Source: Couchioplanes caeruleus
GTDB taxonomy: Bacteria > Actinomycetota > Actinomycetes > Mycobacteriales > Micromonosporaceae
Length of the DNA: 64,000 nt
Reading direction: 5' to 3'
NCBI RefSeq assembly: GCF_023499255.1
Contig: NZ_CP092183.1
Location: forward strand, 7,560,501-7,624,500
This document shows positions 56,357-64,000 of this stretch, in pieces. The notes under the pieces were generated by a model that worked only from the letters and a program-made list of their open reading frames with translations, ran no database searches and was not told the DNA's origin. The translations under genes were made by a program, and so were the position numbers. The first letter of the stretch is position 1. The number at the start of each line of letters is the position of its first letter.

Positions 56357-58012
56357 TCAGCGCACGTCCCACACCGGCTCGGGGGTCTCCACGACCTCGC
56401 CGTCGCCCTGGAAGAGCACGAACCGATCGAATCCCCGCGTGAACCAGCGGTCGTGGGTGACCGCGATCACCGTGCCCTCGAAGGCCTTCAGCCCCTCCTC
56501 CAGGGCCTCCGCCGAGGCGAGGTCGAGGTTGTCGGTCGGCTCGTCGAGCAGCAGCACGGTCGCCCCGGACAACTCGAGGAGCAGCACCAGGAACCGGGCC
56601 TGCTGTCCACCGGAGAGCGTGCCGAAGCGCTGATCGCCCTGAGCCGCGAGCTCGTACCGGTTGAGCGCCTTCATCGCGCCCGCCCGGTCCATCCCGGACC
56701 GGTGGTCGTCACCGCGCCAGAGGATCTCGACGAGCGTACGGTCGAGCAGCTCCGGCCGGTCGTGCGTCTGCGAGAAGTGCCCGGGCCGGACCCGCGCGCC
56801 GAGCCGGGCCGTGCCGTTGTGCGCGACGTGTGCCAGCGGCGCCCCGTCCACCGGCTTGTTGTCGACGTCCGGGGCCGTGCCGCCGGCCGCGAGCAGCCGC
56901 AGGAAGTGCGACTTTCCGGTGCCGTTGGCGCCGAGCACCGCGACCCGGTCGCCGTACCAGATCTCCAGGTCGAAGGGAAAGGTCAGGTCCTCCAGCTCCA
57001 GGCCCGTGCAGACCACGGCCCGTTTCCCGGTACGCCCGCCGCGCAGGTTCATCCGCAGCGACTGTTCCTTCGGGGGCAACGGCGGCGGCCCGGCCTCCTC
57101 GAACTTGCGGAGCCGGGTCTGCGCCGCCTGATAGCGCGAGGCCAGCCCGTCGTTGTACGCCGCCTTGTTCTTCAGCGTGAACACGAGCTCCTTGAGCTTC
57201 TCGTGCTCCTCGTCCCAGCGCCGCCGCAGCTCCAGCAGCCGCTCGTGGCGGTTCGACCGGGCCTCGTGCCAGGAGGCGAAGCCGCCGGGGTGGGTCCACG
57301 CGCCGCCGCCCTCCACGGCCACGACCCGGGTGGCGGTCTGGGCCAGCAGCTCGCGGTCGTGCGAGACGTACAGCACGGACTTGGGCGATTCCCGCAGCCG
57401 CGCCTCCAGCCACCGCTTGCCGGGCACGTCCAGGAAGTTGTCCGGCTCGTCGAGCAGCAACACCTCGTCGCCGCCGCGCAGCAACAGGTCGAGGGCGAAA
57501 CGCTTCTGCTGTCCACCGGAGAGCGTGCGCACCGGTCGCACCTTCACCTCGTCCCACGGCTTGCCGAGGATCGCGACGGCCACGGTGTCGAACAGCACCT
57601 CCGCGTCGTACCCGCCGGCCTCGCCCCACCCGGCCAGCGCGGTGGCGAACCGCATCTGCGCCTTCTCCGAACCGGGCGCCTCCCGCAGCGCCGCGTCGGC
57701 CGCGGCCACCGCGTCACCCGCGGCCCGCAACGGGGGCGCGACCAGGGACAAAGCAAGATCTTCGAGGGTACGGTCATCGCCGATCATCCCGATGAACTGC
57801 CGCATGACGCCCAGCCCACCGGCCCGCGCGACGGTCCCGACGGGTACGGCGAGATCACCGGCGACCATCCGCAACAGAGTGGTCTTCCCGGCGCCGTTCG
57901 GCCCGACGAGCGCCACCTTCGCCCCCTCCCCCACCCGGAAGGAGACGTCGGAGAACAGTTCCCGCCCGTCCGGCAGCACGAACGCGACCCCGGAGACATC
58001 CACGTAACCCAC
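56357..58012 (-). CDS. ABC-F family ATPase
   Basis: The 551-residue soluble protein has two ABC domains and no membrane segment. First: Walker A GPNGAGKTT, LSGGQQKR, LLLDEPDNFLD. Second: GANGTGKSH, LSGGQQARF, LLLDEPTDNLD. A charged linker (about 240-320, RRRWDEEHEKLKELVFTLKNKAAYNDG) lies between, as in ABC-F proteins that bind the ribosomal exit site and act in translation or antibiotic protection. Which role applies is not evident. No antibiotic gene is nearby. Confidence 0.9.
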   Translation of the reverse strand: MGYVDVSGVAFVLPDGRELFSDVSFRVGEGAKVALVGPNGAGKTTLLRMVAGDLAVPVGTVARAGGLGVMRQFIGMIGDDRTLEDLALSLVAPPLRAAGDAVAAADAALREAPGSEKAQMRFATALAGWGEAGGYDAEVLFDTVAVAILGKPWDEVKVRPVRTLSGGQQKRFALDLLLRGGDEVLLLDEPDNFLDVPGKRWLEARLRESPKSVLYVSHDRELLAQTATRVVAVEGGGAWTHPGGFASWHEARSNRHERLLELRRRWDEEHEKLKELVFTLKNKAAYNDGLASRYQAAQTRLRKFEEAGPPPLPPKEQSLRMNLRGGRTGKRAVVCTGLELEDLTFPFDLEIWYGDRVAVLGANGTGKSHFLRLLAAGGTAPDVDNKPVDGAPLAHVAHNGTARLGARVRPGHFSQTHDRPELLDRTLVEILWRGDDHRSGMDRAGAMKALNRYELAAQGDQRFGTLSGGQQARFLVLLLELSGATVLLLDEPTDNLDLASAEALEEGLKAFEGTVIAVTHDRWFTRGFDRFVLFQGDGEVVETPEPVWDVR

Positions 58013-58043
58013 GCGGCCATCCTCCCCGAGGAAACGACGCAGG

Positions 58044-58670
58044 TCAGTCGGTTTTTCCGGCGGTGCCGCGGGTGATCCGCAGCACCCGGAAGCCGCGCTG
58101 GCTCGCGACCCGGTCCACGTCCCACCCCAGCGACGTCAGCCACCCGTGCAGCGAGTCGCCGCCGAGGTTGCGGTTGATGACCACCCACGCCACGCCGTCC
58201 GGGGCGAGCCGCTCCAGCCACCGCCGCATCAGCGCCTGCAGTTCCGCCTTGCCGACGTGGGTGGGCGGGTTGCTCCAGATCTGGTCGAAGGTGACGTCCG
58301 CCGGCACGTCGTCGGGGGCGTACACGTGGACCCGGTCCGCCACGTCCATCGCGGCCGCGTTCTCCACGGTGAGGTCGCGGGCCCGGGCGTTGACGTCGAT
58401 CGCGTACACGGTCGCGCCCGGCGCCTCGGCGGCGAGGACGCACGTGATGGGGCCGTACCCGCAGCCGAGGTCGAGCAGGTTCCCCGTCGTCGCGGCGGTG
58501 GGCAGATCGGCCTTGCGCAGCAGGACGGCGGTGCCGGGGTCCAGCCGCCCGGCGGAGAACACCCCGCGTGCCACCACCAGGTCGTACGCCCGCCCCGCCG
58601 CCGTGAACTCGATGCGTCCCCGGCTCTCCGGGGTGGCCGGCTCGGCAGTGAAGTAATGGTCCGCAGTCAC
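58044..58670 (-). CDS. class I methyltransferase, RsmC-like (MTS domain)
   Basis: The 208-residue protein has motif I NLLDLGCGYGPITCVLAAE, YAIDVNARARDLTVENAA, and the catalytic IWSNPPTHVGK, an NPP motif of N-methylating MTS enzymes such as the 16S rRNA m2G1207 methyltransferase RsmC. It is half the length of E. coli RsmC and lacks its N-terminal domain, as usual in actinobacteria. The GTG at 58670 (MTADHYFTAEP) gives the usual family start. Confidence 0.88.
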   Translation of the reverse strand: MTADHYFTAEPATPESRGRIEFTAAGRAYDLVVARGVFSAGRLDPGTAVLLRKADLPTAATTGNLLDLGCGYGPITCVLAAEAPGATVYAIDVNARARDLTVENAAAMDVADRVHVYAPDDVPADVTFDQIWSNPPTHVGKAELQALMRRWLERLAPDGVAWVVINRNLGGDSLHGWLTSLGWDVDRVASQRGFRVLRITRGTAGKTD

Positions 58671-58782
58671 CCTGTCAGTGTCCCGCGTACGCCCGGCCGT
58701 CCCGCACCGGGTCACCCGACAACGAGCGGTGGCGCACCGGGGTGCCGCACATTCTGTGCGTCCATCGATTCGTGTGCGCTCC

Positions 58783-58795
58783 TACCGTGTGCTGC
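58783..58795 (+). promoter_or_regulatory. leaderless -10 box
   Basis: TACCGT (58783-58788) ends seven bases before the ATG at 58796. Confidence 0.6.
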
Positions 58796-59833
58796 ATGTT
58801 CCACCCCCCTCACCCCCGCTCCGCCCACCGCGCGAACCAGGGAAGCGGACTCGCCACCCTCGCCAGGCCCGCGCTGTTCACCGTGCCGGGGCTGACCCGT
58901 ACGCCGCCGGCGCAGCACCGCCGCCCCGCGATCCCCGCCCAGCGCCGCCGCTCGGCCGGGACCACCCAGCCGATCCCGTACCAGCCCACCCCGCACCGCC
59001 GGGCAGCCGTCAGCCTCACGGAGCGCGTCGAGTCGGTGCTGCAGGCGGCCTCCACGGCCCTCACGCACCGCCTGGAAGCAGCGCTGCGCCCGGCGACCCT
59101 GCGACCCGGCCGGCCGGCGCCCTCGCGCACCCTCCGCCACGGCCCCCAGGAGCCCGGCGAGGCGCTGCACTTCCTGCTGAGCGGCCTCGGCGCGCTCATC
59201 ATCCTGTCGATCATCACGGTGAGCATCTTCTTCGTCATCGCCGAGGAGCAGCGCGGCCCGGCCGGCGACACCTCGGCGGCGCTCGCCGCGCCTGCGTCGA
59301 TCAGCTCCCGACGGGTCGACGCCACCCCGCTCACCGGCCCTGAGGTCTTCCCCGGCCCGCAGATCATCCCGGCCGGCGCCGCACCGTACGAGGTGACGTC
59401 GAGCAAGGTGGAGGACGACTGCGGCCTGGGCGCCACCGGCGATCTCACCGCCGTGCTCGCCGAGAACGGCTGCTCCCAGCTGGTCCGGGCCCGCCTCACC
59501 GCCCCGTACGGCGGCTACCAGGTGACCGCCGGCGTCTTCAACCTGGCCGACGAGGTGGCGGCGAGGCAGGTCAGCGATCGCGCCGGAACGCTGGTCGAGG
59601 CCGGTACGGGCACCTTCGCGTCGCTGATCCCGGTCGACGCCGGCTCCGGCGTACCGCCGCTGGCCCAGGTCAACTGGCACGCCCGCGGCCACTACCTGCT
59701 CTACTGCGTGATCTCCCGCCCGGACGGTGCCCTGGTGGCCGACGACGACCCGTACGCCGCCCGCATCACCGCCGACCTGATCGAGCGGCACCTCGCCGGC
59801 CAGGTCATCGCGCGGCGCGCCACGACGTCCTGA
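58796..59833 (+). CDS. single-pass membrane protein of unknown function
   Basis: The 345-residue protein has about 125 basic, Pro/Arg-rich residues, one membrane helix (about 129-151, LSGLGALIILSIITVSIFFVI) and an outer domain of about 190 residues (PYEVTSSKVEDDCGLGATGDL, GYQVTAGVFNLADEVAARQV, GHYLLYCVISRPDG). The outer part contains three cysteines. I do not recognise a family; similar proteins are known to me only as hypothetical in related actinobacteria. The ATG at 58796 is set by the leaderless promoter. It ends two bases before convergent truA. Confidence 0.75.
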   Translation: MFHPPHPRSAHRANQGSGLATLARPALFTVPGLTRTPPAQHRRPAIPAQRRRSAGTTQPIPYQPTPHRRAAVSLTERVESVLQAASTALTHRLEAALRPATLRPGRPAPSRTLRHGPQEPGEALHFLLSGLGALIILSIITVSIFFVIAEEQRGPAGDTSAALAAPASISSRRVDATPLTGPEVFPGPQIIPAGAAPYEVTSSKVEDDCGLGATGDLTAVLAENGCSQLVRARLTAPYGGYQVTAGVFNLADEVAARQVSDRAGTLVEAGTGTFASLIPVDAGSGVPPLAQVNWHARGHYLLYCVISRPDGALVADDDPYAARITADLIERHLAGQVIARRATTS

Positions 59834-59835
59834 GC

Positions 59836-60651
59836 TCAGGCCCGCAGGCGCCGCGTCGCGTCGGCGCGCTCGGCGTACTCGCTCTCGTCGGGATAGCCGA
59901 CCGCCACGAGCGTCAGCCCGTGCGCGGGCGCCACGGTCACCTCGCTGGACCGTTCCCGCAGCGTCAGCAGCTTCGCCGGCCAGCCCGGGTCGCGCCGCCC
60001 GTCGCCCACGGTCAGCATCGCGCCGACCAGGCTGCGGACCATCGCCTGGCAGAACGCGTCCGCCTGCACGGTCGCCACGGCGACCCCGTCCGGGTCGCGG
60101 CGCCACTTGAGCCGGGTGATGGCCCGCACGGTGGTCGCGTGCTCCTTGCGTTTGCAGTACGCGGCGAAGTCGTGCAGCCCCACGAGCCCCGCCGCGGCCT
60201 CGTTGAGCCGTCCCAGGTCGAGCGGCCGCACCCAGCCGATGGTGTCGTGGCGGCGCAGCGGCTCGGGCCCGAAGACGGTGTCGGCGACCCGGTACTCGTA
60301 CCGCCGGAACGTCGCGGAGAACCGGGCGTCGAACGTGGACGGCACCGGCGTCACGGCCCGTACGCGCGCGTCCGGCGGCATCAGCGCGGCGAGCCGGCGC
60401 AGCAGCGACTCCGACAGCGTGTCCCACACGGGCGTCGGCAGCTCGATGTGGCACACCTGCCCGGTCGCGTGCACCCCCGCGTCCGTACGCCCCGCCACGG
60501 TCAGCCCGAGCGGCACGTCGGCGCCCACGAGCCGGGCCAGCGCCTCGGTCAGCACCCCGGCCACCGTACGGCGAGCCGGCTGAGCAGCCCACCCGGAGAA
60601 GTCCCCGCCGTCGTACGAGACGTCGAGGCGAAGTCGAGTCGTGTCAGTCAC
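59836..60651 (-). CDS. truA: tRNA pseudouridine synthase A
   Basis: The 271-residue TruA modifies U38-40 in tRNA anticodon arms. The catalytic Asp lies in TVAGRTDAGVHATGQVCHIE (Asp57), with FSATFRRYEYRV and QADAFCQAMVRSLVGAMLTVG as further hallmarks. It follows rplQ, as in most actinobacteria, separated by a hairpin at 60679-60710. The start is GTG. Confidence 0.95.
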   Translation of the reverse strand: MTDTTRLRLDVSYDGGDFSGWAAQPARRTVAGVLTEALARLVGADVPLGLTVAGRTDAGVHATGQVCHIELPTPVWDTLSESLLRRLAALMPPDARVRAVTPVPSTFDARFSATFRRYEYRVADTVFGPEPLRRHDTIGWVRPLDLGRLNEAAAGLVGLHDFAAYCKRKEHATTVRAITRLKWRRDPDGVAVATVQADAFCQAMVRSLVGAMLTVGDGRRDPGWPAKLLTLRERSSEVTVAPAHGLTLVAVGYPDESEYAERADATRRLRA

Positions 60652-60678
60652 CGCAGTCCTGCCCCTTGAAAGACGAAG

Positions 60679-60710
60679 CGGCCCGGCACCCCGCGAGGGG
60701 TACCGGGCCG
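60679..60710 (-). terminator. terminator after rplQ
   Basis: An 8-bp outer stem (cggcccgg / ccgggccg) and an inner accc / gggt stem flank one mismatch. It lies 12 bases beyond the rplQ stop codon. Confidence 0.75.
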
Positions 60711-60721
60711 CAGCTGCCTGA

Positions 60722-61312
60722 TCAGGCCTTGGCGTCGTCGGTGTCTTCGCCCTCGGCCTGGTCGCCCGGGCCCTCGGCGCCCTTGTCGCCGGACGCGTTC
60801 ACCGGCGGCTCGGCGTCCTGGTCGTTGGCCGTCTCGGCCGGGGCCTCGGCCGCGGCCGGGGTCTCGTCCTCGCGGGCCAGCGCCTCGACCTTGTCCTGCT
60901 GCGCGGCGGCCTTGCGGGCGGCCTTCTTGGCCGGCGCCGTGGTGGCCGCGACCTGCAGCTCCTCGACCAGCTCGATGACGGCCATGGGAGCGGCGTCACC
61001 CTTGCGGATGCCGGTCTTGGTGATCCGGGTGTAGCCACCCGGACGGTTGGTGTAGCGCGGCGCGATCTGCTCGAACAGGGCGTACACGACGTCCTTGTCC
61101 TTGACGACCGTCAGCACCCGGCGGCGGGCGTGGAGGTCACCGCGCTTGGCCTTGGTGATCAGCTGCTCCGCCAGCGGGCGCAGCCGGCGCGCCTTGGTCT
61201 CGGTCGTCTTGATCTTCCCGTGCCGGAAGAGCTCCGTGGCCAGGTTGGCCAGCAGCAGCTTCTCGTGCGCCGGGCTGCCGCCGAGGCGGGGACCCTTGGT
61301 GGGCGTGGGCAT
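60722..61312 (-). CDS. rplQ: ribosomal protein L17
   Basis: The 196-residue L17 has its core in residues 1-120 ([53 protein letters not shown]...). About 75 further residues form an acidic Ala/Glu/Asp-rich tail, a common actinobacterial extension. It lies 27 bases after rpoA in the same transcript. Confidence 0.97.
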   Translation of the reverse strand: MPTPTKGPRLGGSPAHEKLLLANLATELFRHGKIKTTETKARRLRPLAEQLITKAKRGDLHARRRVLTVVKDKDVVYALFEQIAPRYTNRPGGYTRITKTGIRKGDAAPMAVIELVEELQVAATTAPAKKAARKAAAQQDKVEALAREDETPAAAEAPAETANDQDAEPPVNASGDKGAEGPGDQAEGEDTDDAKA

Positions 61313-61339
61313 TGTGGCTCCTAATTCAGGCGGCCGAGA

Positions 61340-62362
61340 TCAGAGCTGCTCGGTCTCGCGGTAGTCGTCGGTGTCGTAGTCCACGTCGCCGAACGAGTCG
61401 ACCACGTGCGCCGGGTCGAAGGACGGCGCGCTGTCCTTGAGGCCCAGGCCCATTCCGGCGAGCTTCATCTTGACCTCGTCGATCGACTTCTGACCGAAAT
61501 TCCTTATATCCAGAAGGTCGGCCTCCGTCCGCCCGATCAGTTCGCCGACGGTGTTGATGCCCTCGCGCTTGAGGCAGTTGTACGACCGGACGGTGAGGTC
61601 CAGCTCCTCGATCGGCAGGGCGAGGTCGGCGGCCAGCTGGGCGTCCTGCGGCGACGGGCCGATGTCGATGCCCTCGGCGGTCTCGTCCAGCTCGCGGCAG
61701 AGGCCGAACAGCTCGACGAGCGTCGAACCGGCCGACGCCAGCGCGGTACGGGGCGAGATGGACGCCTTCGACTCGACGTCGATGATCAGGCGGTCGAAGT
61801 CGGTACGCTGCTCGACACGGGTCGCCTCGACGCGGTAGGTGACCTTCATGACCGGCGAGTAGATCGAGTCGACCGGGATACGGCCGATCTCGGCGCCGGC
61901 GCTCTTGTTCTGCGCCGCCGTGACGTAGCCACGGCCACGCTCGACCGTGAGCTCCATGTCGAGCCGGCCCTTGCTGTTCAGCGTGGCCAGCTTCAGGTCG
62001 GGGTTGTGCACGGACACGCCGGCCGGGGGCTGGATGTCACCGGCGGTGACGTCGCCCGGGCCCTGCTTGCGCAGGTACATGCTGACCGGCTCGTCGTGCT
62101 CGGAGCTGACGGTGAGCTCCTTGACGTTCATGACGAGCTCGACCACGTCCTCCTTGACACCGGGGATCGTGGTGAACTCGTGCAGCACGCCGTCGATCTT
62201 GATGCTGGTGACCGCCGCGCCCGGAATGGACGACAGCAGCGTACGCCGCAGCGAGTTGCCGAGGGTGTAGCCGAAGCCCGGCTCCAGGGGCTCGATGGTG
62301 AACCGGGAGCGGGTCTCGCTGAGCGACTCTTCCGAGAGGCTCGGGCGCTGGCTGATGAGCAC
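61340..62362 (-). CDS. rpoA: RNA polymerase alpha subunit
   Basis: The 340-residue alpha subunit has an N-terminal assembly domain ([39 protein letters not shown]) and a C-terminal UP-element/activator-binding domain ([49 protein letters not shown]). It sits between rpsD and rplQ, the standard order. Confidence 0.98.
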   Translation of the reverse strand: MLISQRPSLSEESLSETRSRFTIEPLEPGFGYTLGNSLRRTLLSSIPGAAVTSIKIDGVLHEFTTIPGVKEDVVELVMNVKELTVSSEHDEPVSMYLRKQGPGDVTAGDIQPPAGVSVHNPDLKLATLNSKGRLDMELTVERGRGYVTAAQNKSAGAEIGRIPVDSIYSPVMKVTYRVEATRVEQRTDFDRLIIDVESKASISPRTALASAGSTLVELFGLCRELDETAEGIDIGPSPQDAQLAADLALPIEELDLTVRSYNCLKREGINTVGELIGRTEADLLDIRNFGQKSIDEVKMKLAGMGLGLKDSAPSFDPAHVVDSFGDVDYDTDDYRETEQL

Positions 62363-62455
62363 GCGTTTCTTCTTTCTGTCGGGGCACCCGCTATTTGATG
62401 CCCGTCCTCATGAACTACCCCGGGCGCCTCCACGTGGAGGCGCCCGGGCAGAGCG

Positions 62456-63082
62456 CTACTTGGAGTAGAGCTCGACGATCAGCTGCTCCTGGACCTGCGT
62501 GTCGATGACGGCGCGGGCCGGGAGGGTGTGGATCAGGATCTTCATGTCGCTGGGGATCGGCTCCAGCCACGCCGGGGTCGGACGCGAACCGGCCTGGGCC
62601 TGCGCGACGACGAAGGGGGTCATCTCCTTCGACTTCTCGCGGACCTGGACGATGTCGTGCTCCTTGACCCGGTACGACGGGATGTCGACCTTCACGCCGT
62701 TGACCAGGAAGTGGCCGTGCTTGACCAGCTGCCGGGCCATGTCGCGGGACGCGGCGTAGCCGGCCCGGTAGACGACGTTGTCGAGACGCGACTCGAGGAT
62801 CTGCAGCAGCACCTCACCGGTCTTGCCGGGCTTGGTGACAGCCTCCTCGTAGTAACCGCGGAACTGCTTCTCGAGCACGCCGTACGTACGACGGGCCTTC
62901 TGCTTCTCGCGGTGCTGGAGCAGGTACTCGGTCTCCTTGGTCCGGCCGCGGCCGTGCTGCCCGGGCGGGAACGGCCGGGACTCGAACGGGCACTTCGGAC
63001 CATCGCACTTGCTGCCCTTGAGGAACAGCTTCATCTTCTCGCGGCGGCAGCGCTTGCAGTCCGCACCTGTGTAACGAGCCAT
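62456..63082 (-). CDS. rpsD: ribosomal protein S4
   Basis: The 208-residue S4 begins MARYTGADCKRCRREKMKLFLKG, with a zinc-finger-like set of cysteines (Cys9, Cys12, Cys26, Cys31). The S4 RNA-binding domain is near residues 97-160 (SRLDNVVYRAGYAASRDMARQLVKHGHFLVNG). S4 commonly represses its own operon by binding its message. Confidence 0.98.
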   Translation of the reverse strand: MARYTGADCKRCRREKMKLFLKGSKCDGPKCPFESRPFPPGQHGRGRTKETEYLLQHREKQKARRTYGVLEKQFRGYYEEAVTKPGKTGEVLLQILESRLDNVVYRAGYAASRDMARQLVKHGHFLVNGVKVDIPSYRVKEHDIVQVREKSKEMTPFVVAQAQAGSRPTPAWLEPIPSDMKILIHTLPARAVIDTQVQEQLIVELYSK

Positions 63083-63098
63083 TACTTCTGTCTCTCCC

Positions 63099-63506
63099 TC
63101 AGACCCGGCGACGCTTCGGCGGACGGCAACCGTTGTGCGGCTGCGGCGTGACGTCGGAGATCTGCCCGACCTCGAGGCCGGCGGCCTGCAGCGAACGGAT
63201 GGCGGTCTCCCGGCCGGAGCCGGGGCCCTTGACGAACACGTCGACCTTGCGCATGCCGTGTTCCATCGCCCGGCGCGCGGCGGCCTCGGCGGCCAGCTGC
63301 GCGGCGAACGGGGTCGACTTGCGCGAGCCCTTGAAGCCCACCTGGCCGGACGAGGCCCAGGAGATGACCGCACCGGTCGGGTCGGTGATCGACACGATGG
63401 TGTTGTTGAAGGTGCTCTTGATGTGCGCCTGCCCGTGGGCGACGTTCTTGCGTTCCTTGCGCCGGACCTTCTTGACTGCGGCCCCAGCGCGTGCCTTCGG
63501 TGGCAT
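63099..63506 (-). CDS. rpsK: ribosomal protein S11
   Basis: The 135-residue S11 shows [45 protein letters not shown] and ends [14 protein letters not shown]. It lies 18 bases after rpsM and 16 before rpsD. Confidence 0.98.
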   Translation of the reverse strand: MPPKARAGAAVKKVRRKERKNVAHGQAHIKSTFNNTIVSITDPTGAVISWASSGQVGFKGSRKSTPFAAQLAAEAAARRAMEHGMRKVDVFVKGPGSGRETAIRSLQAAGLEVGQISDVTPQPHNGCRPPKRRRV

Positions 63507-63524
63507 AAGTCTTCTGCGCTCCTA

Positions 63525-63905
63525 TTACTTCCGACCGGGCTTCTTCTTACCGGCGACCGTGCGCTTCGGACCCTTGCGGGTACGAGCGTTGGTCCGCGTG
63601 CGCTGGCCCCGGACGGGGAGCCCACGACGGTGGCGGATGCCGGCGTAGCAGCCGATCTCAACCTTGCGGCGGATGTCCGCGGCGACCTCGCGGCGCAGGT
63701 CGCCCTCAACCTTGAAGTTGCCCTCGATGTAGTCGCGGAGCTGGACCAGCTCCTCGTCCGTGAGGTCCTTGGCGCGCTTGTTCAGGTCAATGCCGGTGGC
63801 GGTGAGCGCCTCCACGGCGCGGGTGCGACCGACCCCGTAGATGTAGGTGAGCGCGATCTCCATCCGCTTCTCGCGGGGAAGATCGACGCCGACGAGTCGA
63901 GCCAT
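63525..63905 (-). CDS. rpsM: ribosomal protein S13
   Basis: The 126-residue S13 begins [30 protein letters not shown], has [21 protein letters not shown] near its end and finishes in a basic tail. It is the first gene of the S13-S11-S4-alpha-L17 transcript in this window; rpmJ and infA would lie beyond the right edge. A GAGGAG ribosome site precedes it. Confidence 0.98.
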   Translation of the reverse strand: MARLVGVDLPREKRMEIALTYIYGVGRTRAVEALTATGIDLNKRAKDLTDEELVQLRDYIEGNFKVEGDLRREVAADIRRKVEIGCYAGIRHRRGLPVRGQRTRTNARTRKGPKRTVAGKKKPGRK

Positions 63906-64000
63906 AAGTGGGCGTACTCCTCAGGTGTCTCACGGAGGTCTGTGCCCGTTCCCACCCCGCCTGCCCGGGCGGGCCCCGGCCTCCGACCGGGGGTGAAGCC
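63906..64000 (-). promoter_or_regulatory. leader upstream of rpsM
   Basis: No gene fits in these 95 bases. Two GC-rich hairpins (cgcctgcccgggcggg, about 63958-63973; ccccgg / ccgggg with a 7-base loop, about 63975-63993) are visible and could be a terminator of the preceding gene or an attenuator. Confidence 0.45.

Overview
This is a very GC-rich actinobacterial chromosome segment. Gene content and order point to the Micromonosporaceae, most likely Actinoplanes or a close relative (inference; no 16S rRNA is present). The pointers are a WhiD/WhiB3-type regulator divergent from a BldM-type regulator, a CIRCE-controlled groES-groEL1 pair, a tsaE-tsaB-rimI-tsaD block, a conservon (cvnA-D), a TPP-riboswitch thiamine operon and many leaderless actinobacterial promoters.

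Layout. 1-1.9 kb: the 3' end of a DUF5319-like gene, then bldM-like and whiD-like developmental regulators. 1.9-3.6 kb: no convincing gene, but several direct-repeat arrays. 3.6-9.9 kb: a membrane-anchored molybdopterin oxidoreductase, a small P-loop kinase-like gene, groEL/groES, a methyltransferase with a THUMP-like tail and a YbaK-type deacylase. 10.1-14.6 kb: a xylose-type sugar ABC operon ending in its own ROK regulator. 14.6-18.3 kb: a DUF1707 gene facing a heterodimeric ABC exporter with one catalytically degenerate half. 18.3-26.6 kb: a long leftward run holding tRNA t6A synthesis (tsaE, tsaB, tsaD), rimI, ung, an alpha/beta hydrolase, alr, nnr and acpS. 26.8-28.5 kb: an EspC-like small protein coupled to a DUF1023 hydrolase. 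28.5-35.4 kb: glmS, an MmpS-like protein, an aminotransferase, glmM, rpsI and rplM. 36.1-43.7 kb: a uroporphyrinogen-III-synthase/winged-helix fusion, the conservon, and a divergent periplasmic-binding lipoprotein. 43.8-47.9 kb: an SsuABC/ThiXYZ-like transporter arranged around a divergent promoter, with a luciferase-like oxidoreductase and a cupin. 48-50.6 kb: a membrane protein with a long proline-rich tail and a secreted RNase Sa-like ribonuclease. 50.6-56.3 kb: the thiamine operon thiE-thiO-thiS-thiG-thiE2-thiD-thiC behind a TPP riboswitch. 56.3-60.7 kb: an ABC-F protein, an RsmC-like methyltransferase, a membrane-anchored unknown and truA. 60.7-64 kb: rplQ, rpoA, rpsD, rpsK and rpsM.

How the genes fit together. 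Most of the leftward backbone is housekeeping (ribosome, tRNA modification, amino-sugar and D-alanine supply for the cell wall). About 24 kb of accessory genes lies between truA and rplM, which are usually close neighbours. The most unusual signals are: short tandem repeats at or just beyond the 3' ends of several leftward genes (molybdopterin oxidoreductase, ung, nnr, alr); four DnaA-box-like sequences at about 19-bp spacing upstream of the EspC-like gene; reciprocal loss of catalytic motifs in the ABC exporter pair; and a transporter/LLM/cupin cluster of unknown substrate. I found no CRISPR array, tRNA gene, insertion sequence or prophage. I did not identify a clearly novel defence or biosynthetic system.
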